A stretch of DNA of 64,000 bases. Origin: Cellulophaga omnivescoria (GTDB taxonomy: Bacteria > Bacteroidota > Bacteroidia > Flavobacteriales > Flavobacteriaceae). The notes below the pieces were generated by a model, which was given only the letters and a program-made list of their open reading frames with translations, did no database searches and was not told where the DNA came from. The stretch's first letter is position 1. Each line of letters begins with the position of its first letter. Shown in pieces: positions 18,274 through 27,426 of the stretch. Made by a program: the position numbers and the translations under genes. Location: assembly GCF_001999725.1 (NCBI RefSeq), contig NZ_MDDP01000017.1, positions 34,525-98,524 on the forward strand. The letters run 5' to 3'.

Positions 18274-19848
18274 TTATCTAGGTAAACCTTTAATTATTAC
18301 AATTTGAGAACCTTCTAGGTAAGGAGAGTCTCCTAGCCAAGGGTGTTGTAAAGATTGTGTACCACCATCTACACCAGCAAAATCATTACTTTTCCAGTAG
18401 TGTGGTTGTAATGCCAACATAAAAGTATCTGGCTCTCCAATTTTATCAGATATATCTATTAATGAACCAAATTCTCCGCTTAAACCAGTGGTTTTGTTTA
18501 TAGCCAAATCATTTCTAACAACTAATTCTAATACTTTTCTAGAGTTGTTGCCCTCTAAATCCGATTGATAAATATAAGCAGCATGACCTCTATTAAAAGA
18601 GTTAGGGTCTTCTTGTGTGTAAATGTAGTTTTCTGTTACGCAAATGTTGTCTGGGCTTTGTAGCATTGCTAAATTACCATCCATATTATTTGTGTCTGTG
18701 TTACCGCTTATTACTTGTGTTAGTTTACCTTCTAATGGGTTTGTAGCATCTAGTTCTAATTTATAAACAGTTCCCCAGTCGTTATAAGTACCTCTACCTG
18801 GTCCACGACCCGTTACTGCAAAGTAAACGTTTCTTGCATTATCGTCTCCTCCTTTTTGGTAATCTACATCTTCTACTCTCATAAATTGAGATGCAAAAAC
18901 GTCATTACAAGCTGTTTCCATTTCTTCTACAGTTAAACTAGAACCGTTTACAATTTCTACAAACTCTATGTCATATGTTTCTTGAAAGTCTAAGTTGCCT
19001 TCGTTGTATTGCGTGTCTGCAGCTGCTGCCATTACCGCACCGGCGCCATCAGATACTTGCTTTAAGCGTAAAACATAAATTTTTCCACCAGTTAAATCAG
19101 CGTCACCAGCAGTAGAATGATACATAATAACTTGTCCTTCCGAACCAGATGAATCATCATCCCCACCAATAATTACTGTTTGCCCTGCATAAGTGCCTTG
19201 TGGTAAAGGAGTGGCATTTTCCCAAGCAAATTCACCCAATGCATCTAAACCAAAATCTGCAGTTGGCGTAGGAGTTTCTACCAAGGGATCTATTCCTTTT
19301 ACATCAAAATTAAAAGCTTCAGAAGCAGATAAAAATAAATCTTTATCACCACCATGAATTTCTTTTTCCCACATAGTACCAGAACACTGGCGGGCATAAT
19401 CTGCCACACTAGAGTTTAGTAAGTAAGTTGCATCAGTTATATTAAATTCTTTGTCTAATGACAATCTTGCTACAGCAAAATGATCTTCAAAATTTACTAC
19501 ATATTCGTAGCCATCTCCATTTTTAATTAATCCGGCACCATCTGCACCGCCACCAATTCTAAAGTCGCTACCGCCAAAGTTTAATACATCGCTAGAGCTT
19601 ACTAAAGAATAAGCTTCTACAAAGTTAAATTGACCATCTACGGCAACTAAAGGTTTCATATTAGATTTATTTTCAAAAATAGTTGCAGGCGGTGTATAAT
19701 CTTCACCGTCCTCACCATCTTGACCGTTAATGCCGTCAATACCATCTTTTCCGTTAGTGCCATCTAATCCATCTTCTGGATTACAACTCATAATGCTTGC
19801 TCCTATTAAAGAGAATACAAAAGTTTTAACTAATAATTTTTTATACAT
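18274..19848 (-). CDS. Lipoprotein with collagen-like repeats and probable beta-propeller
   Basis: The start at 19848 (MYKKLLVKTFVFSLIGASIMSC, lipid Cys22) is preferred to an in-frame upstream start that would bury the lipobox. Residues 26-44 are GxD/GxN repeats (GLDGTNGKDGIDGINGQDG), a short collagen-like linker. The remaining 480 residues are strand-rich; PDNICVTENYIYTQEDPN and an upstream GRGPGRGTYNDWGTVYKLELD recall PhoX/DUF839 propellers, but no full metal site can be read. It is probably cell-surface, acting with the di-heme peroxidase next door. Function unknown. Confidence 0.7.
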   Translation of the reverse strand: MYKKLLVKTFVFSLIGASIMSCNPEDGLDGTNGKDGIDGINGQDGEDGEDYTPPATIFENKSNMKPLVAVDGQFNFVEAYSLVSSSDVLNFGGSDFRIGGGADGAGLIKNGDGYEYVVNFEDHFAVARLSLDKEFNITDATYLLNSSVADYARQCSGTMWEKEIHGGDKDLFLSASEAFNFDVKGIDPLVETPTPTADFGLDALGEFAWENATPLPQGTYAGQTVIIGGDDDSSGSEGQVIMYHSTAGDADLTGGKIYVLRLKQVSDGAGAVMAAAADTQYNEGNLDFQETYDIEFVEIVNGSSLTVEEMETACNDVFASQFMRVEDVDYQKGGDDNARNVYFAVTGRGPGRGTYNDWGTVYKLELDATNPLEGKLTQVISGNTDTNNMDGNLAMLQSPDNICVTENYIYTQEDPNSFNRGHAAYIYQSDLEGNNSRKVLELVVRNDLAINKTTGLSGEFGSLIDISDKIGEPDTFMLALQPHYWKSNDFAGVDGGTQSLQHPWLGDSPYLEGSQIVIIKGLPR

Positions 19849-20212
19849 TTTTTTAGTGTTGTTGGTTATTATTTCTCGCAGAGCAAAAGTATTATTCAAC
19901 AGCACCAATATTGTTAACTCACTATGGTGTTTGTATTAAGTAAATTTTGTGTTAATGTTACTATTTTAAGTTAAGGTTACTAATTGTAATTATTCTTAAT
20001 AACAGATGTTAATAAACAAACCAAATAGTTTGTTATTATATTATCTTTTTTTTGATGAGTATCATCTACACACCATTAAATATTATTAAAGTACGATAAA
20101 ATGCTTACTCGGTTAGATATTGACTGGGTAAATGGTAAGGTGCAAACTAATTGGTTTGTAAATTGAAGTTTAAATTTTTAATGTTTTGTATTTTAATTTG
20201 AAAAATTAACTC
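19849..20212. other. 364-base intergenic gap with two CAAAC-N6-GTTTG palindromes
   Basis: The gap lies upstream of the collagen-like-repeat lipoprotein gene and downstream of the aspartoacylase-like gene, both on the minus strand. It holds the lipoprotein -7 element (19884-19891) and two palindromes of the form CAAAC-N6-GTTTG at 20017-20032 and 20143-20158. The first is flanked by further imperfect pairing. No ORF of note was found. Confidence 0.5.
19884..19891 (-). promoter_or_regulatory. Candidate -7 element (TACTTTTG) for the collagen-like-repeat lipoprotein
   Basis: On the minus strand TACTTTTG fits TAnnTTTG and lies 35 bases before the ATG at 19848. The nearest TTG is only 14 bases further up, shorter than usual. 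Confidence 0.4.
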
Positions 20213-21187
20213 TTATTTGGCCAATTCTCCAATATGAAAAAGTGCTTCCCCTTGGTTAACTACTGCTTGATGGTTAATGCAAAAAACACAACCATTAAAT
20301 GGAGCTTTAATTTCTTTATTTCGTTTAGAAAACGCATCTGTAACAATACCAATAACAGCCCCTTTTTTGATATCACTACCATTCTTAATTTTAGGCAAAA
20401 ACATACCAGCGGTAGGAGCTCTTAACCATTTTCTGTTGGTTAAGTGTACTGTTTCTTCTTTTTCAGCTAATAGTGCCTCAGTTTTATTAATCATTTTAAA
20501 ATGATGTAAAATGTTTAAAATTCCCTGTACTCCTTGTTCTATTGAATATTCATCAAAACGCATGCTTTCCCCAGCTTCGTACACAATGGTTGGTATGCCC
20601 TTGGTAAAAGCAGTTTTTCTAAAAGATTTAGGTATTAGGTCCGATGAAAAAGTAAAGGGAGCATTAAAAATAGTAGCAAGCTCTTCACTGTCTTTGTCTG
20701 TTGCTGTATAACGAGTTTGAGGATAATTAGATCTACTTCCGCCACCAGTATGTAAATCCACTCCAAAATCTATTTGAGGAAAAATTTCTTTTGTAAAGTG
20801 ATATGCTATTCTACTTGCTAATGATCCAGATTTAGAACCAGGAAAGCTTCTATTAACGTCTTTTCCATCTGGTAATTCTCTAGAAAAATGTATAAATCCA
20901 AATATATTTAAAATGGGTACTGCTATAATGCATCCTTTTGTAACGTTAAAATACTTTTTGTCTAGCATTCTACGTACAATTTCAATGCCGTTTATTTCAT
21001 CGCCATGTAAACCCGCTTGCACCAATAATGTTGGCCCAGGGTTTTTTGAGTTAAACACGTATATAGGTATATCTATAATAGTACCAGTAGGTAATCTATC
21101 AATTTTTATACTTACCAGTTTTTCTTGTCCTGGTTTTACACTTTCAGTACCAATGGTTATGGTTTTATTTTCGTCTTTTAAAAGCAT
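20213..21187 (-). CDS. Succinylglutamate desuccinylase/aspartoacylase-family hydrolase
   Basis: The zinc hydrolase core is complete: GLHGDE (H61, E64), DLHTGGG (H146) and the general base in IVYEAGESMR (E204), with DVNRSFPG (N112-R113) for carboxylate binding. About residues 255-324 form a beta-sandwich-like tail (PTAGMFLPKIKNGSDIKKGAVIG). The family removes acyl groups from amino acids or peptides. The gene overlaps the upstream rimK-like ligase by 23 bases, so the two are translationally coupled. The pair may add and remove an acyl or glutamyl group on the same substrate, but the true substrate is unknown. Confidence 0.88.
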   Translation of the reverse strand: MLLKDENKTITIGTESVKPGQEKLVSIKIDRLPTGTIIDIPIYVFNSKNPGPTLLVQAGLHGDEINGIEIVRRMLDKKYFNVTKGCIIAVPILNIFGFIHFSRELPDGKDVNRSFPGSKSGSLASRIAYHFTKEIFPQIDFGVDLHTGGGSRSNYPQTRYTATDKDSEELATIFNAPFTFSSDLIPKSFRKTAFTKGIPTIVYEAGESMRFDEYSIEQGVQGILNILHHFKMINKTEALLAEKEETVHLTNRKWLRAPTAGMFLPKIKNGSDIKKGAVIGIVTDAFSKRNKEIKAPFNGCVFCINHQAVVNQGEALFHIGELAK

Positions 21188-22055
21188 TTTTTTCTACGTA
21201 TTCAATAATTTTTTTGGCAACATTAACGCCTGTTGCACTTTCTATGCCTTCTAACCCTGGAGATGCATTAACCTCAATAAGTAAAGGACCGTTTTTAGAT
21301 CGTATTAAATCTACACCAGCAACACCAAGGTCTAGTTGTTTTACTGCTCTAAGTGCTATTTTACATTCATAAGCAGTAGGTTCTATAGCTTGCACGGTTG
21401 CGCCTCTATGTACATTAGATCTAAATTCGCCAGCTTCACTGGTTCTTTTCATACTAGCAACAATTTTGTTGCCAACAATAAAAATTCTTATGTCTTCTCC
21501 GTTAGATTCTTTAATAAATTTTTGTATCAAGATACTTGTATCCATTTTGTAAAAAGTATCTATTATAGATTTTGCAGATTTTTCTGTTTCTGCTAGTATT
21601 ACACCTAAACCTTGTGTGCCTTCTTGCAACTTAATAATTACTGGTGTTCCACCAAGCAGTGCTATTTGAGACTCTATGTTATTTGGGTTTATAGAAAATA
21701 AAGTTTCTGGAACAGGTACGCCACATCTTGCCATTATTTGTAATGTTTTTACCTTGTTTCTTGCTTTTAAAATACTTAAAGATTTTACAGTGGTAAAAAC
21801 ACCATTTAGTTCAAACTCCCTAACTACAGCTGCACCGTGCCTGGTTACTTTATTCCCTATTCTAGGAATAATAGCATCAAACTCATTGGTAATGTCTTCT
21901 TCGTTTAAATAAATTTTAGGAGTAGTTGCTCCTAACTTTACAGAGCATTTGGTGTGGTCTACGAGCTCTATATAATGCCCGCGCTTTTCTGCTTCTTGTG
22001 CAATTCTTCGTGTAGAGTACACGCCCATACTAACAGAAAGTAAGCCAATGTCCAT
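21165..22055 (-). CDS. rimK: RimK-type ATP-grasp alpha-L-glutamate ligase
   Basis: This 296-residue ATP-grasp enzyme has the RimK pre-ATP domain (MDIGLLSVSMGVYSTRRIAQEAEKRGH), IIKLQEGTQGLGVILAE, ILIQKFIKESNGEDIRIFIVGNKIVASMKR and the Mg-binding end LLIEVNASPGLEGIE. E. coli RimK adds glutamates to ribosomal protein S6; other members make peptides from free amino acids. Here the partner hydrolase is encoded in an overlapping frame, which favours a metabolic or reversible modification role, but S6 cannot be excluded. It has its own promoter, divergent from sdhC. Confidence 0.85.
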   Translation of the reverse strand: MDIGLLSVSMGVYSTRRIAQEAEKRGHYIELVDHTKCSVKLGATTPKIYLNEEDITNEFDAIIPRIGNKVTRHGAAVVREFELNGVFTTVKSLSILKARNKVKTLQIMARCGVPVPETLFSINPNNIESQIALLGGTPVIIKLQEGTQGLGVILAETEKSAKSIIDTFYKMDTSILIQKFIKESNGEDIRIFIVGNKIVASMKRTSEAGEFRSNVHRGATVQAIEPTAYECKIALRAVKQLDLGVAGVDLIRSKNGPLLIEVNASPGLEGIESATGVNVAKKIIEYVEKNAFKRRK

Positions 22056-22087
22056 TTTTTACTCTTAAATTTTCTATGAATATCGGT

Positions 22088-22120
22088 CAAAAATAGTAAT
22101 TAACAGAATTGTTAATCAAA
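22088..22120 (-). promoter_or_regulatory. Promoter of the rimK-hydrolase operon
   Basis: On the minus strand TTTG (plus CAAA 22117-22120), a 21-base gap and TATTTTTG (plus 22088-22095) match the Bacteroidota consensus. The start site falls near 22082, giving a leader of about 25 bases. Confidence 0.65.
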
Positions 22121-22165
22121 GTTTCTTTAAAATAATTCTAAATACGTTACATATTTTAAGCAAAG

Positions 22166-22197
22166 TTTGTTGATAACTTAATTGAGTCGTAAATTTG
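22166..22197 (+). promoter_or_regulatory. Promoter of sdhCAB
   Basis: TTTG (22166-22169), a 20-base gap and TAAATTTG (22190-22197) form one of the best consensus promoters in the window. The start site near 22204 leaves a leader of about 14 bases before sdhC. Confidence 0.75.
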
Positions 22198-22217
22198 TAA
22201 AACAAAACTAACAACAA

Positions 22218-22895
22218 ATGAGCGGATTTTTTAAATCTTCAATTGGTAGAAAGTATGCGATGGCGCTTTCTGCTTTATTTTTAATGTTTTTTCTACTTCA
22301 GCATTTTGCTATTAATGTTTTATCGGTGTTTAGTCCAAACGCGTTTAATGAGGCTTCTCATTTTATGGGTACTTTTTGGGCGGTACAGTATTTATTACAA
22401 CCGATATTAATTTTTGGAGTAATGTACCATTTTATTATGGGCTTTATTTTAGAATTTAAAAATAGACAAGCAAGGGTTGTAAAGTATGCAAAAAACAATG
22501 GAGCGGCTAATTCTAGCTGGATGAGTAGAAACATGATTTATAGCGGTTTAGCTATCCTTGGTTTCTTAGTATTACATTTTATTGATTTCTGGTTACCAGA
22601 AATAAACACCAAATACATCCAAGGCGATATGTCTGGATTGTTAGCGGATGGTGAAGGTTTTCGTTATTACGAAGAGCTTACACACAAGTTTGTTAACCCA
22701 ATAAGAGTTGGCGCTTATGTTTTGGCATTTGTGTTTTTATCTTTACACCTTATGCACGGATTTAGTTCTGCGTTTCAATCTTCTGGAGTTAGCTCTATGA
22801 GAAAACAAAAGCTTCAGGCTTTTGGTAAGGCTTATGCTATAATAATTCCTTTAGGATTTATTTTTATAGCCCTTTTTCATCATTTTAATCATTAA
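22218..22895 (+). CDS. sdhC: Succinate dehydrogenase cytochrome b subunit (b558 type)
   Basis: Five hydrophobic helices and spaced histidines (LQHFAINV, YHFIMGF, LHFIDFW, LHLMHGF, FHHF) fit the single-chain di-heme cytochrome b of three-subunit (type B) succinate:quinone oxidoreductases. It anchors SdhAB and passes electrons to menaquinone. The product is 225 residues; SdhA follows after 14 bases. It starts with FKSSIGRKYAMALSALFL, a usual opening for Bacteroidota SdhC. Confidence 0.93.
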   Translation: MSGFFKSSIGRKYAMALSALFLMFFLLQHFAINVLSVFSPNAFNEASHFMGTFWAVQYLLQPILIFGVMYHFIMGFILEFKNRQARVVKYAKNNGAANSSWMSRNMIYSGLAILGFLVLHFIDFWLPEINTKYIQGDMSGLLADGEGFRYYEELTHKFVNPIRVGAYVLAFVFLSLHLMHGFSSAFQSSGVSSMRKQKLQAFGKAYAIIIPLGFIFIALFHHFNH

Positions 22896-22909
22896 TAATA
22901 TAGTATCAT

Positions 22910-24925
22910 ATGTCTGTATTAGATTCTAAAGTACCTAAAGGCCCGCTTAAAACAAAGTGGACCGATTATAAAAACCACATAGATTTAGTTAACCCTGCTA
23001 ACAAACGTAATATAGATGTTATAGTTGTTGGTACTGGTTTGGCTGGTGGTTCTGCTGCTGCTACGTTAGCGGAGTTGGGCTACAACGTTAAAACATTTTG
23101 CTACCAAGATTCTCCGCGTAGAGCGCACTCTATTGCTGCACAAGGTGGTATAAATGCAGCAAAAAATTATCAAGGAGATGGAGATTCTACCTACCGTTTA
23201 TTTTATGATACAATTAAAGGTGGTGATTACCGTTCTCGCGAAGCAAACGTTTATCGTTTGGCTGAGGTATCAGCAAATATAATAGACCAGTGTGTTGCTC
23301 AAGGTGTTCCTTTTGCACGTGATTACGGTGGTTTGTTAGATAACCGTTCTTTTGGAGGCGTATTGGTTTCAAGAACTTTTTACGCTAAAGGACAAACAGG
23401 ACAACAGTTATTATTGGGAGCATATTCTGCAATGAACAGACAAATTGCGCGTGGTAAAATTACTCCGTTCAATCGTCATGAAATGCTAGACGTTGTAAAA
23501 GTAGACGGTAAAGCTCGTGGTATTATTGCTCGTAACTTGGTTACTGGTGAAATAGAACGTCATTCTGCTCATGCAGTAGTAATTGCCTCTGGTGGTTATG
23601 GTAATGTTTATTTCTTATCTACCAATGCAATGGGTTCTAATGCAACAGCAGCCTGGAAAATACATAAAAAGGGGGCGTTTTTTGCAAACCCTTGCTATAC
23701 GCAAATTCACCCAACTTGTATTCCTCGTTCAGGAGACTATCAGTCTAAATTAACTTTGATGTCTGAGTCTTTACGTAACGATGGACGTATTTGGGTGCCT
23801 AAAAATATTGAAGATGTTAAAGCAATTCGTGAGGGTAAGAAAAAGCCAACCGATTTGTCTGAAGATGAAAGAGATTATTACTTAGAAAGAAGATATCCTG
23901 CATTTGGTAACCTGGTACCACGTGATGTTGCATCTAGAGCGGCTAAAGAACGTTGTGATGCTGGTTACGGTGTAAATGCAACGGGTGAAGCTGTTTATTT
24001 AGATTTTGCATCAGCTATTGAGCGTTATGGTAAAGAGCAAGCAAAAATTCACAATATTCAAAATCCATCTAAACAAAAAGTTTACGATTTAGGTAAGGCT
24101 ATAGTTGAGGCTAAATACGGTAACTTGTTCCAGATGTATGAGAAAATTGTAGATCAAGATCCATACAAAACGCCAATGATGATATATCCTGCAGTTCACT
24201 ACACAATGGGTGGTGTATGGGTAGATTACAATTTAATGACTACTGTAGACGGTTTATACTGTATTGGTGAGGCTAACTTCTCTGATCACGGTGCAAACAG
24301 GCTTGGAGCTTCTGCTTTAATGCAAGGTTTAGCAGATGGTTATTTTGTGTTGCCTTACACAATTGGTGATTATTTATCTCACGAGATTAGAACAGGTAAA
24401 ATACCTACTAACACACCAGAGTTTGATGCTGCTGAAAAAGAGGTTAAAGATAAAATTGATTTCTTTGTAAATAACAATGGTAAGCATTCTGTAGATTATT
24501 ACCACAAGAAATTAGGTAACATAATGTGGGAGAAATGCGGTATGTCTCGTAACGCAGAAGGCTTAAAAGAAGCTATGGCAGAGATTAAGGCATTACGCGA
24601 AGATTTTTATAAAAACGTAAGTGTTCCTGGTAATGCAAATGAATTAAATGCCGAGTTAGAAAAAGCTGGACGTGTTGCAGACTTCTTAGAGCTAGGTGAG
24701 TTATTTGCTAAAGATGCACTTGTTAGAGAAGAATCATGTGGAGGACACTTTAGAGAAGAATCTGTAGAGTTAGATGGAGAACAAAAAGGAGAGGCAAAGC
24801 GTAATGATAAAGAGTTTGCATTTGTTTCTGCATGGGAATATAAGGGAGAACCTGGCGAGGCTGTACTTCATAAAGAGGAGCTAGAGTTTAATGAAATTGA
24901 ATTAAAACAACGTTCATACAAATAA
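22910..24925 (+). CDS. sdhA: Succinate dehydrogenase flavoprotein subunit
   Basis: The 671-residue SdhA shows the FAD-binding [20 protein letters not shown], the histidine that links FAD in [16 protein letters not shown], and the active-site phrases [10 protein letters not shown] and [19 protein letters not shown]. It oxidises succinate to fumarate at the cytoplasmic face, feeding SdhB. It is longer than E. coli SdhA, as is common for menaquinone-linked Bacteroidota and epsilonproteobacterial forms. It sits in the middle of sdhCAB. Confidence 0.97.
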   Translation: MSVLDSKVPKGPLKTKWTDYKNHIDLVNPANKRNIDVIVVGTGLAGGSAAATLAELGYNVKTFCYQDSPRRAHSIAAQGGINAAKNYQGDGDSTYRLFYDTIKGGDYRSREANVYRLAEVSANIIDQCVAQGVPFARDYGGLLDNRSFGGVLVSRTFYAKGQTGQQLLLGAYSAMNRQIARGKITPFNRHEMLDVVKVDGKARGIIARNLVTGEIERHSAHAVVIASGGYGNVYFLSTNAMGSNATAAWKIHKKGAFFANPCYTQIHPTCIPRSGDYQSKLTLMSESLRNDGRIWVPKNIEDVKAIREGKKKPTDLSEDERDYYLERRYPAFGNLVPRDVASRAAKERCDAGYGVNATGEAVYLDFASAIERYGKEQAKIHNIQNPSKQKVYDLGKAIVEAKYGNLFQMYEKIVDQDPYKTPMMIYPAVHYTMGGVWVDYNLMTTVDGLYCIGEANFSDHGANRLGASALMQGLADGYFVLPYTIGDYLSHEIRTGKIPTNTPEFDAAEKEVKDKIDFFVNNNGKHSVDYYHKKLGNIMWEKCGMSRNAEGLKEAMAEIKALREDFYKNVSVPGNANELNAELEKAGRVADFLELGELFAKDALVREESCGGHFREESVELDGEQKGEAKRNDKEFAFVSAWEYKGEPGEAVLHKEELEFNEIELKQRSYK

Positions 24926-24935
24926 GATAGGCATT

Positions 24936-25682
24936 ATGAATTTAACACTTAAAATTTGGCGTCAAAAAGACGCTCAGTCGAAAGGTAAGATGGTCGATTA
25001 TAAAGTGACTGAGATCTCAGAACATATGTCTTTCTTGGAAATGATGGATGTTTTAAACGAGCAATTAATTAATTCTGGTGAAGAGCCAGTAGCTTTTGAT
25101 CACGACTGTCGTGAGGGTATTTGTGGAATGTGCTCTATGTTTATAAATGGTGAAGCGCACGGTCCAGATAGAGGAGTTACTACTTGCCAGTTGCATATGC
25201 GTATGTTTAAAGATGGTGATACAATTACTATAGAGCCTTTTAGAGCAAAAGCTTTTCCTGTTTTAAAAGATTTAGTTGTAGATAGAGGTGCTTTTGACCG
25301 TATACAGCATGCAGGTGGTTATATATCTGTAAACACTTCTGGTAATACGCAAGATGCTAATGCTATTCCTATTTCTAAACACGCTGCAGATGAAGCTATG
25401 GATGCTGCAACTTGTATTGGTTGCGGTGCTTGTGTGGCAAGTTGCAAAAACTCTTCAGCTATGTTATTTGTTGGCGCTAAAGTATCTCAATATGCATTAT
25501 TACCACAAGGACAAGTAGAGGCTGTAGACCGTGTTAAAAATATGGTTGCTCAGATGGATTTAGAAGGTTTTGGTAACTGTACCAATACTGGAGCTTGTGA
25601 AGTAGAATGTCCTAAAGGAATTTCTTTAGAAAACATTGCACGTATGAACCGTGAGTTTTTAGCTGCAAATATTAAAGGTTAA
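24936..25682 (+). CDS. sdhB: Succinate dehydrogenase iron-sulfur subunit
   Basis: The N-terminal plant-ferredoxin-like domain has the 2Fe-2S cysteines [12 protein letters not shown] and, downstream, TTCQLHM. The C-terminal domain has [13 protein letters not shown] for the 4Fe-4S cluster and [15 protein letters not shown] for the remaining cluster ligands. It carries electrons from FAD to the heme b subunit. The length of 248 residues is normal, 10 bases after sdhA. The operon ends at the hairpin at 25708. Confidence 0.97.
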   Translation: MNLTLKIWRQKDAQSKGKMVDYKVTEISEHMSFLEMMDVLNEQLINSGEEPVAFDHDCREGICGMCSMFINGEAHGPDRGVTTCQLHMRMFKDGDTITIEPFRAKAFPVLKDLVVDRGAFDRIQHAGGYISVNTSGNTQDANAIPISKHAADEAMDAATCIGCGACVASCKNSSAMLFVGAKVSQYALLPQGQVEAVDRVKNMVAQMDLEGFGNCTNTGACEVECPKGISLENIARMNREFLAANIKG

Positions 25683-25707
25683 GCTATACGCTACTACTAT
25701 AAAATTA

Positions 25708-25741
25708 AAAATCCCAAGTTGTTACAACTTGGGATTTTTTT
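25708..25741. terminator. Bidirectional terminator after sdhB
   Basis: ATCCCAAGTT (25711-25720) pairs with AACTTGGGAT (25726-25735) around GTTAC, with A- and T-runs on the two sides. It serves sdhCAB and the convergent thioredoxin-like gene. Confidence 0.92.
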
Positions 25742-25754
25742 ATTCCTCTTAGTT

Positions 25755-26297
25755 CTATTTTGCGTAATTTGGAATATAAGTGTTTCCTGTTACAATAGCT
25801 TCTAAGTCTTTTTCTATGCTTATTATTGGGGATTCTACAATTCGGTTTACTTCCTTACCATTTTTGTACAAAATAAAAGTAGGCACACGTGTAATATTTA
25901 ACCCTTTTTCTTCTCCTCCGGGACTTTTTTTATAGTTGTTCTTGGCGTTGTCTACCGCAACAATACTAAAATTTTCCATTGGAAAATTTGCGGCTTCTAG
26001 TACTTTGTAAAAAGGAGGTGTTTCTCTTTTGCTATCTCCGCACCAAGTGCCCATAAACGCAACAATTTTGTAATGTTTAAGTTCTTTTTCTATACGTTTA
26101 ATGGTTTCTGTATCTACCTTATAATTATTGTAATTTGGTGTAAACCAATTTGCAAAGGTGTTTTTTGTTAAGTCTGATTTGCTAATTTTTCCTAATAGTC
26201 GCTCTTTGTTGTTGTGGTCTTTTGGTACTTGTGCAGATACAACCATTGTAAAAAATAACAATACTAAAATTTGTGTGGTGTGTTTAATGTTTTTCAT
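25755..26297 (-). CDS. Exported thioredoxin-fold protein with a single active-site cysteine
   Basis: The signal peptide (MKNIKHTTQILVLLFFTMVVSAQ) sends this 180-residue protein out of the cytoplasm. The thioredoxin fold is shown by IVAFMGTWCGDSKRETPPF and the cis-proline RVPTFILYKNG. The active site is CGDS, not CxxC, and this is the only cysteine in the chain. It therefore cannot act as a classic disulfide oxidoreductase; it may reduce through a mixed disulfide or bind thiols. It is a monocistronic gene. Confidence 0.85.
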   Translation of the reverse strand: MKNIKHTTQILVLLFFTMVVSAQVPKDHNNKERLLGKISKSDLTKNTFANWFTPNYNNYKVDTETIKRIEKELKHYKIVAFMGTWCGDSKRETPPFYKVLEAANFPMENFSIVAVDNAKNNYKKSPGGEEKGLNITRVPTFILYKNGKEVNRIVESPIISIEKDLEAIVTGNTYIPNYAK

Positions 26298-26443
26298 TCT
26301 AATAATATTTAGTACGTAATTTACGTGCCTTTATCGAGCAAATCAAGCGTTTTAAGCCTATTTTAATATAATTTAATGTAAACTTATCTGTTAATTATAT
26401 ATTTTGTATTAAAGGGCTTTAGTTTTGTTTGCTGTTAGAATAA

Positions 26444-26479
26444 AAAAGGAGCTACATTTATTAAAATGTAGCTCCTTTT
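26444..26479 (-). terminator. Long terminator-like hairpin after the short ORF
   Basis: A perfect 16-bp stem (26444-26459 with 26464-26479) has a 4-base loop and an A-rich plus-strand flank, giving a T-run on the minus strand. It lies 22 bases past the stop of the 33-residue ORF and about 250 bases past scoB. Confidence 0.8.
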
Positions 26480-26501
26480 AATGTCTTCAGTTTAAACTCA
26501 T

Positions 26502-26603
26502 TTATGAGAACATAAATAGTTTTTTCGTTAAGCTAATAACTCCAGAAAAGAAACTTTTCTTGTAAATTACTTTCTCTGATGTTGGGTAAATTTGGGTATT
26601 CAT
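26502..26603 (-). CDS. Candidate small protein, 33 residues
   Basis: An ATG at 26603 (minus strand) opens MNTQIYPTSEKVIYKK and ends SLTKKLFMFS at the TAA at 26502-26504. The peptide is basic with an amphipathic C-terminal half. It has a terminator hairpin 22 bases after its stop, repeats upstream, and a possible -7 element (TATATTTA). A stand-alone unit with its own terminator suggests a real gene too short for usual gene callers. No family is recognised; expression is unproven. Confidence 0.45.
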   Translation of the reverse strand: MNTQIYPTSEKVIYKKSFFSGVISLTKKLFMFS

Positions 26604-26690
26604 AATCTAGGTTGTTAAAAGTTTTAATTTGGGGTTAAACTTATTATACTTTGTAAATATATATTTGATAGTTATAATTTTAAAACAATT

Positions 26691-26723
26691 GTTGTATAAC
26701 TAAACTTTTGTGTTGTATAACTA
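26691..26723. repeat. Tandem direct repeats GTTGTATAACTA, 21-base period
   Basis: GTTGTATAACTA occurs at 26691-26702 and 26712-26723, and a partial copy, GTTATAA, starts at 26671. GTTGTATAAC is itself a near-palindrome. The two-helical-turn period is typical of a binding site for a regulatory protein. Confidence 0.5.
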
Positions 26724-26733
26724 CATTTTTTGC

Positions 26734-27387
26734 CTAAATATCCATCTCAGGAACTTCGCCATTTATAATTAATGTGCCTTTAGTTGCTTGTTTTATTTGG
26801 TCTACTGTTACGCCAGGAGCTCTTTCTAAAAGTAAGAATCCATCTTTTGTGACCTCTAAAACTGCTAAGTTTGTTACTATTTTTTTTACGCATCCCACAC
26901 CAGTTAGGGGTAAGGTGCATTTATCTAGTAATTTAGATTCTCCTGCTCTGTTTGTATGCATCATTGCAACAATAATATTTTCTGCAGATGCAACTAGGTC
27001 CATTGCTCCTCCCATACCTTTTACCATCTTTCCAGGTATTTTCCAGTTTGCTATATCGCCATTTTCTGCAACTTCCATAGCACCTAAAATTGTAAGGTCT
27101 ACATGTTGGCCTCTTATCATACCAAAACTTGTTGCAGAGTCAAAAAATGAAGCGCCTGGCAAAGTTGTTATAGTTTGCTTGCCAGCATTAATGATATCGG
27201 CATCTTCTTCGCCTTCAAAAGGAAAGGGCCCCATACCTAAAACTCCATTTTCACTCTGAAACTCAACACTTATATTGTTATTTACAAAATTGGCAACTAA
27301 AGTAGGTATGCCAATACCCAGATTTACATAAAATCCGTCTTGTACTTCCTTTGCTATTCGTTTAGCTATTCCGTTTTTATCTAGCAT
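26734..27387 (-). CDS. scoB: 3-oxoacid CoA-transferase subunit B
   Basis: This 217-residue beta subunit carries the catalytic glutamate in [14 protein letters not shown], with [13 protein letters not shown] and [21 protein letters not shown] as family signatures. With ScoA it swaps CoA between succinyl-CoA and acetoacetate in ketone-body or branched-chain catabolism. It is the last gene of a minus-strand operon, 39 bases after the zinc-ribbon gene that separates it from scoA. Confidence 0.94.
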   Translation of the reverse strand: MLDKNGIAKRIAKEVQDGFYVNLGIGIPTLVANFVNNNISVEFQSENGVLGMGPFPFEGEEDADIINAGKQTITTLPGASFFDSATSFGMIRGQHVDLTILGAMEVAENGDIANWKIPGKMVKGMGGAMDLVASAENIIVAMMHTNRAGESKLLDKCTLPLTGVGCVKKIVTNLAVLEVTKDGFLLLERAPGVTVDQIKQATKGTLIINGEVPEMDI

Positions 27388-27426
27388 AATAGTTACTATA
27401 AAATTGAATATTTTTATTTTGATAAG

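Larger units (their letters stand above)
26298..26733. other. 436-base gap with a short ORF, hairpin and direct repeats
   Basis: This gap holds a candidate 33-residue ORF on the minus strand (26502-26603), a 16-bp terminator hairpin after it (26444-26479), and tandem GTTGTATAACTA repeats (26691-26723) before it. The rest is A+T-rich with no other sign of genes. Confidence 0.6.
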
